Shown: piece by piece, positions 22,335-33,347 of the stretch
Layout of the letters: every line of letters starts with the position of its first letter
How positions within the stretch are numbered: position 1 is the stretch's first letter
DNA from: Erythrobasidium yunnanense
Taxonomy: Eukaryota > Basidiomycota > Cystobasidiomycetes > Erythrobasidiales > Erythrobasidiaceae
Direction: 5' to 3'
Assembly: GCA_001600175.1 (NCBI GenBank)
Contig: BCJC01000003.1
Coordinates: 310,001-374,000, forward strand
Length of the DNA: 64,000 bases
Program-made: the position numbers and the translations under genes
The notes under the pieces: generated by a model
Seen by the model: the letters and a program-made list of their open reading frames with translations, nothing else
Database searches by the model: none
What the model was told of the DNA's origin: nothing

Positions 22335-23122
22335 ATGGAGATGAGCCTAGAGCTAGTCCCTGCACGGCCAAGCCAACCGCTCGCCCCCAGTGCAGACTTC
22401 GTGCATCCAGGTAGCGAATGGCCAACATCACCGGCTAAGGACGTGAGGGAGGTTCAGAACCGGGTCATACAGAGCAGTAAGGAGTTGGTGAGGCTGGAGC
22501 GCTCCATAGCATTCATAGGGGACAACGGAAATGGGGAGTATCGTGAAACCGTACGTTTGGAAACCTTGTTGACGCGAAGTCTCGCCTGGTCTTGACGAAC
22601 TTATGTTGACAGGATAGATTGAAGGCAGTTCTGGCGATTATCGTTCCTCTGGTCACCTTATACAACTTTCGCGAGGTTGATGAGGCCATCAAGTCGATGT
22701 TCGAGATTCTGTCGCCTTGGGCTGCTTGCGCCATCAAGGATCCAGACGAAGACACTAGATGGAAGTACTGGGTCCATCGCTGCAATCTCCGCCTTATTCA
22801 CACCATCGAACCGCATGCGATAGCCAGCCTTCCAAAAGAGCAAGTCAACCTGCTCGAAATCTACTCGCAAGCTGCCAAGCATGCCATCGTTGTTGGGGAC
22901 GGGATGGCTCCAATATGGGCCAGCAATGCTGCTGCTGCCGCTGCTATCACTCCAAGTCGGCAAAGCGAGACAGCAGGTGGTGGAAAGCTGAAAGGCGGCC
23001 TGGCTGCGCTGAGACGCCAAGTAGGTCTAGCATCTCACATAGTACAACAGAAGAGAATGCTGATATGACATCGTGATCGTTGCTCATCATAGCTTTCCCG
23101 CTCGAATAAGCCATCGTCCTGA
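22335..23122 (+). CDS. LERSIAF/PWxA family protein, copy 5
   Basis: Fifth family member, on the plus strand, with exons 22335-22550, 22613-23020 and 23093-23122 (217 residues). Exon 1 has FVHPGSEWPTSPAKDV and LVRLERSIAFIG. Exon 2 has EILSPWAACAI, then RWKYW, and a small alanine-rich insert before GGGKLKGGLAALRRQ. Exon 3 encodes LSRSNKPSS, nearly identical to the tail of copy 3 some 19 kb away, which strongly supports the splice. Both introns are phase 0 (62 and 72 nt). Start ATG 22335 is followed by a second in-frame ATG at 22341. Function unknown. Confidence 0.75.
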
Positions 23123-23299
23123 ATCATTCGATGGCCGAATTGAGAGTGTCGTCTTGGCTGCGTGTACGGCCACCAAAAGCCATTTGACGCTGTCCTTCTC
23201 GATGATAGTAGTGCTACGAGGATTAATCACTATACTGTGGTCTTCAAGTGTAAGGTAAAGCGTATGTGTATCGTCTCAACAATGATCTGTACAGGGGAG

Positions 23300-24080
23300 C
23301 AAAAAAAACGGTTTCAGCCATGCTAGATCCGCCATCTGACAATCCAGCCCACGGTCTGTCAGATTGTGCCTCTCGTAATATGGAAAACGAGCAGTCGAGG
23401 TCAGCAAATGCGAGTATTGGCGTGCAAGGGAGACTTTTGCGCGAAATGGCAGATTCTGCAATTTCGCAGTGTTGAAGCTATTGGAACGCTCTATCGCTTT
23501 TATTGGCGAGAATGGAAATTCCGATGTCGACGATACTGTGAGCCGCTCGACAAGCGCTCGTTGGTGAATAGCCGCCAGATCCTCGCTGATGGTGCTACAT
23601 TCGATAGAGTGGTCTGAGAAGCATTCTCACTACGATATATCCGGTCGTGCAGACGAGTTTCGGCGAGGTCGATAGGGCTCTGGCTGCCATGTTCGAGCTG
23701 CTGTTGCCATGGGCTGTTTGCGTGATCAGGGAGCCCAAGCAGGACATCATCTGGAAGACTCTGATCCAGCAGAGTATTCTGCTCCAGATCGATGCGATGA
23801 AGCCGGAGGATTTGGCTCTGCTTCCAGCAGAGCGTGCCGCGATGCTGCAACTTATAAGGACAGCGCAAAGGCAGCGATGGAGAGAACAGAGACCAATGTG
23901 CAGATATGGAAGCTCGAACACGCTCAAGCAAGCCAACCGAGCGAGAAGCCAGTCGGTGGAAAGCTGAAAGGTGGCCTGGCTGAATTGCGACGGCAGGTGA
24001 TGTCTCATAGCCAGCAGTAATGAATGACAACAGCTCTAAAAAGGACATTAACTGCTCAAGGAATGTCTAGTCGCCGAGAA
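23300..24080 (+). pseudogene. LERSIAF/PWxA family member, broken copy 6
   Basis: Recognisable family segments appear in order: KLLERSIAFIGENGN (about 23475-23520), FELLLPWAVCVI (about 23690-23730), and GGKLKGGLAELRRQ (about 23955-24000). They do not sit in one reading frame even after plausible splicing, and the N-terminal WP-region is not recognisable. It is closest to the adjacent copy 5 by eye and follows it directly, so it looks like a tandem duplicate that has decayed. The alternative is a functional copy with altered splicing, which I consider less likely. Confidence 0.65.
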
Positions 24081-24278
24081 GTAGCCCAGAATGACAATCG
24101 ATATCGGGTTTCTGCACTGTCTCGATTCGATCCTGAAGCATATAGGCAGTCGCCTCAGACCAGATGAGAGTTACCCTGCTCACGCAGTAGGCACGATGCT
24201 TTCGTCATTCCAGACAGCATGACCGCTTGCAATCACCTCATCGCTCACCGGGACTGCGACAGACACTATAGTCAGCCA

Positions 24279-25168
24279 TCACTCAGGATCGACTGTAAGC
24301 TCACACTGACTAGGTGGGACGATATAGAATCGAAGTGATCGCTGGCCGTGGTCCCTGAGATGAGAGTTCAGGACAGTCGTGCACCAAATTGTGTTCTTTC
24401 TTAGTCCCTCCAATTTGCTCGATAATACACTATTGAGCTTTCCCGCCTCCTTGGAAAGTTGCTCAGGATTACCGGCGAGTGCCTTTCCTACTTCCTTAGC
24501 GCGTCGCTGCAAGCCTTTATAAAGGCGAGAAGCCTTGGATCCCAAAGTTGCGGAGGTGCCTTTACTCTGCATACTCGATTGTCGAGGATTGGCTCCCGCA
24601 CCATCCTTATCCTTTGCGGCTGGGACCTTATCCTTCGGCGGCAGGAGTGTCCTTTCATGCGCTTTCGTCACCAGTTTCAGCAGTGCACGGTAATGCTCTT
24701 CGCGCTGCTGTGTAATGAACTCAAGCGCAGAGACGCTTCTGCGCTCCATCTCTTTCCTGATGTGCTCAGAGTGCTGGATAGCCGTAAAAACATCGTCGAT
24801 CTGGCAGAGCAGGTCAGCTCAATGCTTAATAGGCTCGGATCGAGAGTCGCCCTGCTCACCGTTCCTTCCAAGTCTATCTGTGTGAATAAGCCTTGTCCTT
24901 TTGCATCGTCATGGGCTACCTTAGCATCTCCTAACCTTTCGACGAGCAGGGTGAATGCAGCATCGGCTCCAGCTGCCATTGCTCGAATTGCGTGCTTTGA
25001 ACGAGATTGAGAGCCATTCCCATCCTCGATACGCAGCAATGCAAAAGACGCCTCTTCATTCTCTCCTATAAGCGCCTCTCTGCGGTTGCTATCCGATGAT
25101 GCCTCGTGCTTGACAGGACGTGTCGGACCATGCATCCTGGGCCTTTTCTTTGCCAGTAGACGCAGCAT
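24279..25168 (-). CDS. Unrecognised helical protein paired with copy 7
   Basis: Two exons (25168-24860 and 24800-24279) joined by a 59-nt phase-0 GTGAGC intron encode 276 residues. The N-terminus is basic (MLRLLAKKRPRMHGP). The middle is helical, with AIRAMAAGADAAFTLLVERL and QQREEHYRALLKLVTKAHE. Next comes a Lys/Asp-rich low-complexity linker, then another basic helix (LYKGLQRRAKEVGKAL). There is no membrane segment or signal peptide. Only 23 bp separate its start codon from that of family copy 7 on the other strand. No family recognised. Confidence 0.6.
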
Positions 25169-25191
25169 CGATTTAACCAATCACCATAACG

Positions 25192-25940
25192 ATGATAGGA
25201 AGACTCAGACCAGAGCCCAGCCTTCGGGTGGAAACCAGCCAGAACTTCCAGTCCATCTGGCGCAATGTTTCTGCTTATTCTCCTGAGAGTGTCCAAGACG
25301 CAGAGAAGACACTACTACAATGTCGACTTGGATTGTTTCATCTGGAGAGGTCTATCGCGTTCGTGAGCGGCGAGGTGCTCAACTCGATGCTCCATGGTTT
25401 GGTAGGCCGCCCAAGTCGGACGCTGCTTCAGGGCTGACGTTGCCGAGAATCCATCATAGAGTGGCCTTGATAGCGTACTGCGTATCCTGTCTCGAGCGCT
25501 CAAAGATGACAATTTCCGAAAGATCCACGACGCCGCGGTCTCGATATTCACACCTCTGGAACCATGGGCCGCTGCTATTATCAAGTCCGAGGATGACGTT
25601 TTAAGCTGGTCATACTGCTATGCACAAAGCATGCGCCTGCTACTGGAGCCTTTGATGCCTGACATTTTGAGCGACATCGCGGAGGACAAGGTCGTAGAAG
25701 TCAAGTATCGCTTTGAAGCGGCAGAGGAGAATGTCAGGGGAATAGACGAGCTTGCTGCTTTTGAGGAACTTGCAACGCGCAACGATAGACGTCGCGAAAG
25801 TCTGCCTCGGAAAGCTTTCAGATGGGTCAAGGGAAGGGTGCGTAACCTTCTTTCGATGATGAGATTGTTATCTATGCTAATGACCATCGTTACAGATCAA
25901 TCGCAAGCCCAAGACGTCGGTGACGAAGACTGTAGCCTGA
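25192..25940 (+). CDS. LERSIAF/PWxA family protein, copy 7
   Basis: Seventh and most divergent copy, exons 25192-25401, 25460-25837 and 25896-25940 (210 residues). Exon 1 (70 codons) ends after LFHLERSIAFVSGE. Exon 2 begins with LDSVLRIL, has FTPLEPWAAAIIKS, then WSYCYAQ, and ends VKGR before the conserved second intron. Exon 3 encodes INRKPKTSVTKTVA, a basic tail like those of copies 3 and 5. Both introns (58 nt) are phase 0. The gene is head-to-head with the helical gene at 24279-25168. Function unknown. Confidence 0.72.
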
Positions 25941-26086
25941 CATAGCCTCCTGCTTGTCCACTGCGACGGGACCATAGCTGGTCTGCTTTCCATATTCCCG
26001 TCGCGCCGGGCTTCGCTGGTTCCCATAGTATGCTTGTAATCAGGATCTTGATTTCCTAGCCTGCCTAGCTCTGTCATAACGTCTCT

Positions 26087-26955
26087 TCATTGATTGATAC
26101 CCGAGATCTTCGCGTTCGAAAAGTCCATCTCTGGATGCGCTTCTTGAAACTTCTTCAGCGCTTCTAACTTCTTCTGTTCATCCGAGCTAGGTTTACCCAT
26201 CTGCTTCTGCTGCTGGTCGTACTGTATCGCAACAAGAAGCGTAATTAGACATTGTCTTCATAGAGCTGCAAAGACGAAAGGACGCACCATCATCTTTTCG
26301 ACCATAGCTCGTGTCTCTCCGTCCAGATCACTCAATTTACTGTTCTCAGGGTTGATCTTTGTTGTATCGATTTTGGGTGCGCTTTTCACGACATTCTCCC
26401 ACCATGTCTGCTGGTTAAGCTTCTCGAGCGACAGGACAACTTCTTTCTGATCATCTGCAACAAATATATCAGCTCTGTTCACCTCGTCCAATACAAAGCG
26501 AGGCTACCCAAGGTCCAGGTAGAATCGTCGACTTTGATACCTTGGCACAGCTCGTCGTCGATGATGGGCTCTTTGCCTTTAAGTCCTACTTTTAAGCGCG
26601 TCTTCTTGATCTCTACGGTCAGGTCTCGGCTCTTTGTTCCAGCAGGCACGGGCACAGTGACGGTCAGTTCTTGCAAGGTCTGTCTCCAGCGATAAGGCAG
26701 GGCTAAAGCACGAAACATGAATGATTCAGGGACGATGCATAGTCTTGCTAAGTTGGGGTAGCCGCACCAGCTTGCTCGGCTCCTTCTTGATCAGCTCGCG
26801 ACTGGTCATACGCTTTTTGCTCCTCTGGCGACAGCTTGTCATAGTCGGCTTGCGAGAGCTTTTCCACCACTGCAATAAGAAGATAGCATGAGTGCAAGAA
26901 CCTTCGTAACGACACTGAAATGCTAACTTTCGGTTGTAAGTTATGATGGAATCCG
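26087..26955 (-). CDS. NudC family protein (CS domain)
   Basis: NudC proteins are Hsp90-linked chaperone factors needed for dynein-dependent nuclear movement. The order of elements fits: [12 protein letters not shown], then [20 protein letters not shown] at the start of the CS domain, [20 protein letters not shown], the STWTL turn, [15 protein letters not shown], and the C-terminal helix [14 protein letters not shown] with [16 protein letters not shown]. At least four coding exons are needed. The start codon was not found: the first clear exon opens with [12 protein letters not shown] after an AG at about 26873, and upstream ATGs run into stops. A tiny first exon is probable, so the 5' limit is approximate. 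Confidence 0.85.
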
Positions 26956-27007
26956 GTCAAGCGTAATGAAAAACATTCGCTCGGTCTAAGCTACATTAAT
27001 TATGGGC

Positions 27008-28061
27008 CTACAACCTCGCCTGTGCAGGCGGTTCTGCATCTAGGAAAGTCGTCAAGCTCCATGCCCAGAATTCCCCTCCGAAGTAGTCGTACCTGCAAAG
27101 CACGTCAACAAGAAAGCCTTGTTCAAAGCCTACATTCGACTCACCAATTATGACCAAAGTCATCTTTTGGACATTGCAGCACCTGCGCGTGCTTAATGCT
27201 CTGCACCAAATCCTGCATCTCGTTCGGATAGACAGACACATCCCTCTTTCCATGTATGATTAGGACAGCCAGACTCTTGGGTATGCTTGGTAGCTGCTTC
27301 CTGACATCATATCCTCCTATTGCACGCTGTTGAAGCTGAATAGTTGCAGCTGGCCGCCGGCTGTTGACACTTTCTTGTATTCTCCGCTCGCATAGCTCTG
27401 GGTTGGCTCTGATCCAATCCTCGTCATAGCATAGCTGTGAAGAAACATGTTAGCATTATGAAGGGACTACATCTTACAACAGAGCTTACCTTGATGATCA
27501 GTTCAGTCATCTCCCGATCTTTCTCCTTCTTGGGTCTCTTGTCGTTCGCCAGTCTTTTCGTCTGTTCGTATATAGCTCTTCCTAGATCTGATTTAGGTGC
27601 TTTTGCAGAAGTCGCGCCCAGTACGCAATGTACGATTCTGAATGGTAGATTTGACGTGACCAGCATTGTCTGAGCAATCATGCCTGGCGCCGGAACATGT
27701 CAGCATACAATTATCACTGATAATATACATACTCACCACCCATTGAATGGCCTAGCAGATCTATCTCTTTATAGCCGAGATGCCGGACCAGATGTATCAC
27801 ATCGTTTGCTAAGTCTTGGAGTGTGATGCTCTTGCTGTCCGCTTGCCAAGTACTTTCGCCTATGTCTCTGTTGTCCAGAGTGATTATCGTGCGCGTCTTG
27901 CTGAGGACGAGAGCCAGGTCGACATAATCGACGTTTCCGCAAGCCGACAGCCCTTGTATCATGACGAGAGGGCGTTTTCCAGATTCTGCATTATCATAGA
28001 CCTTATAAGCTGTCTTAATGCCATGGCCAGCGTCTAGGAACTTTGTCTCGGGTATCGACAT
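27008..28061 (-). CDS. Alpha/beta hydrolase
   Basis: Soluble alpha/beta-hydrolase-fold protein in several exons. It begins MSIPETKFLDAGHGIKTAYK. The oxyanion region is PLVMIQGLSACG, followed by IITLDNRDIGES. The nucleophile elbow is LLGHSMGG, so serine is the nucleophile. Later come LAVLIIHGKRDVSVYPNEM, which supplies the acid residue, and a histidine in FGHNW. The nearest groups are esterase-like or AB-hydrolase-1 proteins such as lipase or haloperoxidase relatives. The substrate is unknown. It is divergent to TRM2, with 253 bp between start codons. Confidence 0.8.
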
Positions 28062-28314
28062 TGCGGGCACAAGACAATCAGACGAGAAGAGACCCAGGTT
28101 TCGAGAAGGATACTGAGTATAGATTTCTGTTTCCAGCAACTTGAAGATCCATAAGAAGCTGCAAGACAGCATATCGATTGCTTGACGTTGGTCTTCAGAT
28201 TGCAACTCTCGCGCACGCGAATTGTGCATGCTGCACTGTGGACTTTGGCGTCGACTGTTTCCTCGTCTGCTTAGCTCCAGCTCTATCAACTTCTGTCCTC
28301 TGCCTTCTCGCGCC

Positions 28315-30275
28315 ATGAGCGTCAGCCCTCCCTTCAAGCGAATCAAGACCTCTTCAAATGGCCATGAAAATAACGGCGAAACAGCGACGTCGACATCCTT
28401 TGCAGTCGCATCATCGTCAACGAGCACCTTAGAGAATCCAGCAAGCAATGGTCACGATGCGACTATGCTGCCTGTCCCGAAAGCGCCGAAAGGAAAGAGT
28501 GCCCAGAAATTGCGAAAACGAAAGATCAAGGCTGCAGATCCTGGTGGCCTAGAAGAAACGATGTACTTTGAAGCCTTGCATCTCCTTGGTAAAGATATCG
28601 TTGAAACAGCTGTCAAAGAAGATCAAGACTATCGCGAAAGATTCGGTAAACTCGAAGAGATCGAACTAGACGTCGTAGCTATCTCCAGCCATGGTGCGTA
28701 TACTGAAACGCTCTCTTGTAAGAAGGCTGAGATGAGATCGTGGATAGGCGAAGGTCTAGCGATACCTGCAGAGAAAGATTGGATAGTCGCCGTACCGTTC
28801 TGCGTCCCCGGCGAGCGCGTCCTGGCTAGGGTATACCGGAATGTGAGTCGCACATAGTTGCACAATCAAGTGCTCGGAAGCTAACCGGCCAACAGGACCG
28901 AATGCACTCGTACGGCGACCTCGTCAAGTTCGTCAGAGCAAGCGAAGGAGAAGACCAATGGCGAGATGACTCTCGGATACAATGCAAATACTTCGGAACG
29001 TGCGGGGGTTGCCAATACCAGATGCTAAGCTATGAGCGCCAACTCTCGCTCAAGCGCGATGTCGTCGTGAAAGCTTACCGCAATTTCAGCAAGCTACCAG
29101 AACATCTCATACCAGGCATACTGGATACACTACCCTCACCGCGGCAGTATGGCTATCGCACGAAACTTACGCCCCATTTCGATGCGCCTACGAACGAGAT
29201 GAAGCGCAATGGAGGAGAAGGACTGCGGATAGGCTTTCAGCAGAAGGGAAGAAGGACAGTCATGGATATTGAAGAATGCCCGATAGGGACTAATGCCATC
29301 AATCGAGAACTCGTCAAGGCTAGGCAGGATGTGCGGAGGTGAGTCCCTTCAAGCTGACATTTCGCCTTAGGGAGCGCTTAATACCGTACATCAACAGGAA
29401 TGCAGCGAAGTACAAGCGAGGCGCTACGATCCTGCTTCGCGACTCTTTACCGATAGACGTGCCCATCGTCGACCAGATCGAAGCTGGCCCAAGCGAGTCC
29501 GAGGCGCATATTTGCATAACGGAGCACAACGCCGTAGTTCGCGAACGAGTAGCCGACAAGTTCTTCACTTTCACAGCAAACTCTTTCTTCCAAAACAATA
29601 ATGGGATCCTTAGTTCGCTAGTCGAATGTATAAGGGATTTATTGCCGAAGAACGAAGAAGGAGACAAGTATCTGGTCGATGCGTATTGCGGAAGTGGCCT
29701 GTTCTCGATCTGCTTGGCTAGTAGGTTTAAGGAAGTCGCAGGCATCGAAATCTCAGGTGAGCTCCCATCCCGGCTTCGCATTTTATGACATAGCTGAAAA
29801 ACCATCTTTAGCCGAATCTATAAAGTACGCAAAGCTGAACGCCGAGTTGAACTCTATCAAGAATGTCAGCTTCATCGCTGGTTCGGCTGAAGCAATCTTT
29901 GAGGTGAGCCATACTCGAAAAACACATGTGTGCATGCACTGACTTGTATTCTGAGCAGAGCCTGTCTTTCCCGAATGCTCAAACAACGATCCTGATTGAC
30001 CCTCCTCGCAAAGGCTGCGATGAATCCTTCCTCAAGCAATTGCTGGCTTTCGCACCGGCGCGCATTGTTAGTCCTCGATCTATTATGCAGTAACTAGCTT
30101 ATATCTCTATCTGCAGGTATACGTCTCCTGCAATGTCCATACGCAAGCTCGCGATGTCGGCTACCTTATCAACGAAAGTAAGGAGAAGTATAAGCTTGAT
30201 AGTATCAGAGGCTGTGATCTCTTCCCGCAAACGTATCACGTCGAGTCCTTAGCGGTCTTGTCGCGATTAGGGTAG
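28315..30275 (+). CDS. TRM2: TRM2, tRNA (uracil-54-C5) methyltransferase
   Basis: The enzyme makes m5U54 (ribothymidine) in the T-loop of tRNA using SAM. First exon 28315-28842, second 28896-29338, third from 29371. The disordered N-terminus is Ser/Lys-rich, followed by a TRAM-like beta domain. The conserved cysteine cluster reads CKYFGTCGGCQYQ. The Rossmann motif is VDAYCGSGLFS, the DPPRKG motif follows later, and the catalytic cysteine lies in VYVSCNVHTQARD. The C-terminus contains DLFPQTYHVES, a family hallmark. All catalytic residues are present and the length is normal for fungal Trm2. Confidence 0.94.
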
Positions 30276-30451
30276 GTATTCCATGCTTGAGAGTTTCCGC
30301 ATATCGGCCCTTAGCCGTTGCGCGTCAGACCGTTGTCGAGGTAGTCCGCGGCGATTGAACGAGACTTTCTCATCTTTTCATGTTGAATCTGCTATCTCTG
30401 CTCCTTGCTTTCTCCTCTACCCATCACCCTGATGTTCCTACTTTGCAACCG

Positions 30452-31778
30452 ATGATGAGCGCCGACAGCTCTTTTCGCAGGAGCGAGAGCTTGTCTAAGA
30501 TCCCTCGTAGTAGCAGTGGCAGTATCACTCGACCAAAGCTGGACGCCAGAGATTCGATACTTACCCGAACAAAGTGCGTTCGACAGGAGATCCCAGAAGA
30601 CTGTCAGAACACTTTGAAGCTGACAAAGATTCTAACGCATCCATTACAGCAGTCTCAACCCAGTATTGCGTATCAACCGCTCCGCTTCTGCTTCTATAGC
30701 GACTTCCAAAGAGACGTTTCACGCGCAAAGATCAAGAACGAACAGCGAAGTCAGTACGGGATCAGCAAGGTCTATTGGCTCGAAGAAGAATCAGAATCAC
30801 CATCCTCAAGAAGAGAGAAGTAGAAGGACCAGCTCGGAAAGCTTGCGACATTGTCTTGAAAGAGCGCCGTCCCCAGCTCCTTCAGCAGCGTCATCCACGA
30901 CTTCGAAAAAGTGGGCACAATCTCGTTCAGATGCGTTAATGTTCTTTGATATTGAATTTGTTGCTACCAGATCATCACCCTCCTCCTTTATGCGAAGATC
31001 GTCGAGTTCTCACTCATCCCTGAACAGTTCGCCAAGCTCACTGCGCACCCCTGATAGAGCCGGTCTACATGTTCGCAACACATCAACTGCCTCCGCTCCT
31101 GCAGTGACGAACACAGTCAGCTTCCCTACAAACTACTCTCCTACGCATTCTACAGCTTCATCCACTTCGACAGCCCCTTCTTTCGACATATTGAAATCTT
31201 CTTTACGCGATACTCTGGCAAACTACCAGCCCAATGGCGAGTGCATCAGCAACAACGATGTTGCGCATGTGCGCAAGCGATCAGAGACGAGGAGCGTGTC
31301 CTTCATGCTAGATGAGGCGCAGGCGATATCAGAGGCTGCCAAGGCTGAATCCTCGCAAAGCAATACCGCAACGTCTACGAGTTTCTCTTCCCCGTCTACA
31401 ACTATCTCTTCGAGAACATCTACCTCTTCCTCTACTTTGCGAACGTATCCAGTAACGGACTGGCAACCGATCTCGCCGGATAATGATAGCAGTGCAAATC
31501 ACATGCCTATCCTTCCTTTACAGCTTGCAAGGTATATCATCGGACTATCAGAGAAGGACACCTCGCTGGCCGATACCTCTGAAGTCTCGTCGGAACGTGA
31601 CAGTACCGACAATCCAACCGCTTCGCCTATCGCTGCGAATGCTTCGCACAATACTCATGAAGTGCTATATCGAGATAGCAGCACTATCGTCAAAGTAATG
31701 GAAACCTTCGTCGGTCTATGGCTGGCGCTTGTATGGCTTTCCATCGGTCGTATCGTTGGCTCTGATAGGAACAGATGA
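30452..31778 (+). CDS. Ser/Thr-rich, probably tail-anchored protein
   Basis: Two exons, 30452-30573 and 30650-31778, joined by a 76-nt GTGCGT intron. The protein is dominated by Ser, Thr and Pro with Arg-rich patches (KIPRSSSGS, RRSSSSHSSL), typical of a disordered phosphoprotein. A hydrophobic segment near the end (ETFVGLWLALVWLSIGRIVG) followed by a short polar tail suggests a tail anchor. An upstream in-frame ATG at 30380 would add a hydrophobic leader (MLNLLSLLLAFSS), making a signal peptide possible instead. No domain recognised. Confidence 0.6.
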
Positions 31779-32321
31779 AGAAGCAGGCTAGCCCTACATA
31801 CATGCAGTCAGTGCTCGACCAATGCAACCAAGTCCTCATGGTCTCGGCTGGCAACCATACACGCAATGCAGTTTCGCAGTCAGTCTTTCGGTAAACATGT
31901 TGATGTAGATATACAGAGTAGACGCACATATAGCTACTATACAGGAAGTGGAAACCTCGACTAAGTACGCTATTTACCGATGATAGCTAATTTTCTTACC
32001 ATAGGCGTTAGCTGCCTTCCACTATCCTGATCACACCCCCTCTTGGCGGTATGGATCAGAGGCATCACTTCAGCAGTTTTCTACAGACTCGGATCCACTC
32101 CAAGCCTCTCCTCTCCCGTTATTGGCCCCCCTCACCCGCATGAATGGGCAACTCGGATGAGGCCCATTGCCTCGCTGATGTCTGGACTTATAATATGTGC
32201 GACAGGCTTTATGTCATTACAGTTCACGAGCAGGGATCACTACATCTAGCTAGTCTAGGAATTCTCCTTCCCCTCGAGCATACTCTGAGTGCTTCTCAGG
32301 ACCTCCAGATCACCGACTACA
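31779..32321. other. Intergenic region, nothing recognised
   Basis: About 540 bp between two plus-strand genes. I see no coding, RNA or repeat feature I can support; the right part should hold the promoter and 5'UTR of the next gene. Confidence 0.5.
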
Positions 32322-33347
32322 ATGGCGGCCGCCGACTTGATCGCCAAAGCTGGGCCCCAGCTCGTCAAATGGGGACCAAAAGCTTTCGATTTCGGAAAGT
32401 CGCTCGTGCCCATGATCAATCCAGCCCTGAGTGTGTACAAGGAAGTCAACGCGCGACATAAGGCACACCAAAATGATAGGAAGTCGTCGAATAACAAAAG
32501 TGACGATCGAGATGATTACCGCAAATCCAAGGCAAGAAGGGCCGAGCACCATGGCCGCAGGCGACCTGGCGACTCAGACGACGACTCGTCGTCCGAAGAC
32601 AAGGACCGCCAAAGGAATAGTAGACAAGGCCGACGGGGTTCAGCGCAGTATAATGGGAGACGGCAGAGCGAGACAGGCAGCTACGACAACCCAGCGCGGA
32701 GGCACGCGCCAGCAGCACAGACATCGCATCCCCCTCTACCGTATCCAGACGCGGACTTTATGATCGACCCGAGTCTTTACAACTACAACAATCTGCAGCA
32801 GTACGGTAGACGAGGCTCGAACGGGTCAAGAAGAAACCCATACATTCCTACACTCAGTACTCCTAGCCAAGAGGGACGAGACTATTTCGATCGGAGAGCC
32901 AGCCTAGATCAGCGAAAAATATCTATGGGCAGTACTTCTGGAAACCCTTACCAGCGATTCGACGATAGAGAGGAGAGGAAGAGGGACCCCGCACATCCCG
33001 ATCGAGGATATGCAAGTCAACCACCTCCGGATACATATGCTGCATATCCTCCTGCCCGCAAGGCAAGCAATACTCCGGCACCCATGGTCAATCAGCGACC
33101 GACTGCGGCTCAGCGATGGCAGATATTCGCAGACGCTGCTGATAAAGGAATTCCTATAGATCGGCCTCCTATACCTCGTCCCCGTCAGTACTCGACCACC
33201 AAGCAGGCTAGACCGTCCATGCCTGAACGACACTCCAGCAGCGGAAGAAGAGGCTCGCTGGCCTCATCCGTGGGCGGCTCAGACGCAGGCAGTGTGCAAG
33301 CCTGGCCTTACAGCAAGCCGGGCTACAACTATAGTGGTAAAGTATGA
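32322..33347 (+). CDS. Basic low-complexity protein of unknown function
   Basis: A single long exon starts at ATG 32322 (341 residues). The N-terminus forms a hydrophobic/amphipathic helix (LVKWGPKAFDFGKSLVPM), then a charged Arg/Asp/Ser region (DSDDDSSSEDKDRQR) and a Tyr/Pro/Arg-rich tail. A folded-looking motif near the end, RPTAAQRWQIFADAADKGIPIDRPP, is the most likely functional element. There is no catalytic motif. It may be a membrane-associated or cytoskeletal adaptor; this is a guess. Confidence 0.65.
   Translation: MAAADLIAKAGPQLVKWGPKAFDFGKSLVPMINPALSVYKEVNARHKAHQNDRKSSNNKSDDRDDYRKSKARRAEHHGRRRPGDSDDDSSSEDKDRQRNSRQGRRGSAQYNGRRQSETGSYDNPARRHAPAAQTSHPPLPYPDADFMIDPSLYNYNNLQQYGRRGSNGSRRNPYIPTLSTPSQEGRDYFDRRASLDQRKISMGSTSGNPYQRFDDREERKRDPAHPDRGYASQPPPDTYAAYPPARKASNTPAPMVNQRPTAAQRWQIFADAADKGIPIDRPPIPRPRQYSTTKQARPSMPERHSSSGRRGSLASSVGGSDAGSVQAWPYSKPGYNYSGKV

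Noticed and set aside
22335-24080. Copies 5 and 6 as parts of a transposable element
   Set aside because: No terminal repeats, target duplications or transposase-like sequence are visible; tandem gene duplication explains the pattern.
145-25940. Assigning the new family as a heterokaryon incompatibility or toxin system
   Set aside because: No known HET, NLR, HeLo or toxin motif is visible. The clustered, rapidly changing pattern alone does not show such a function.
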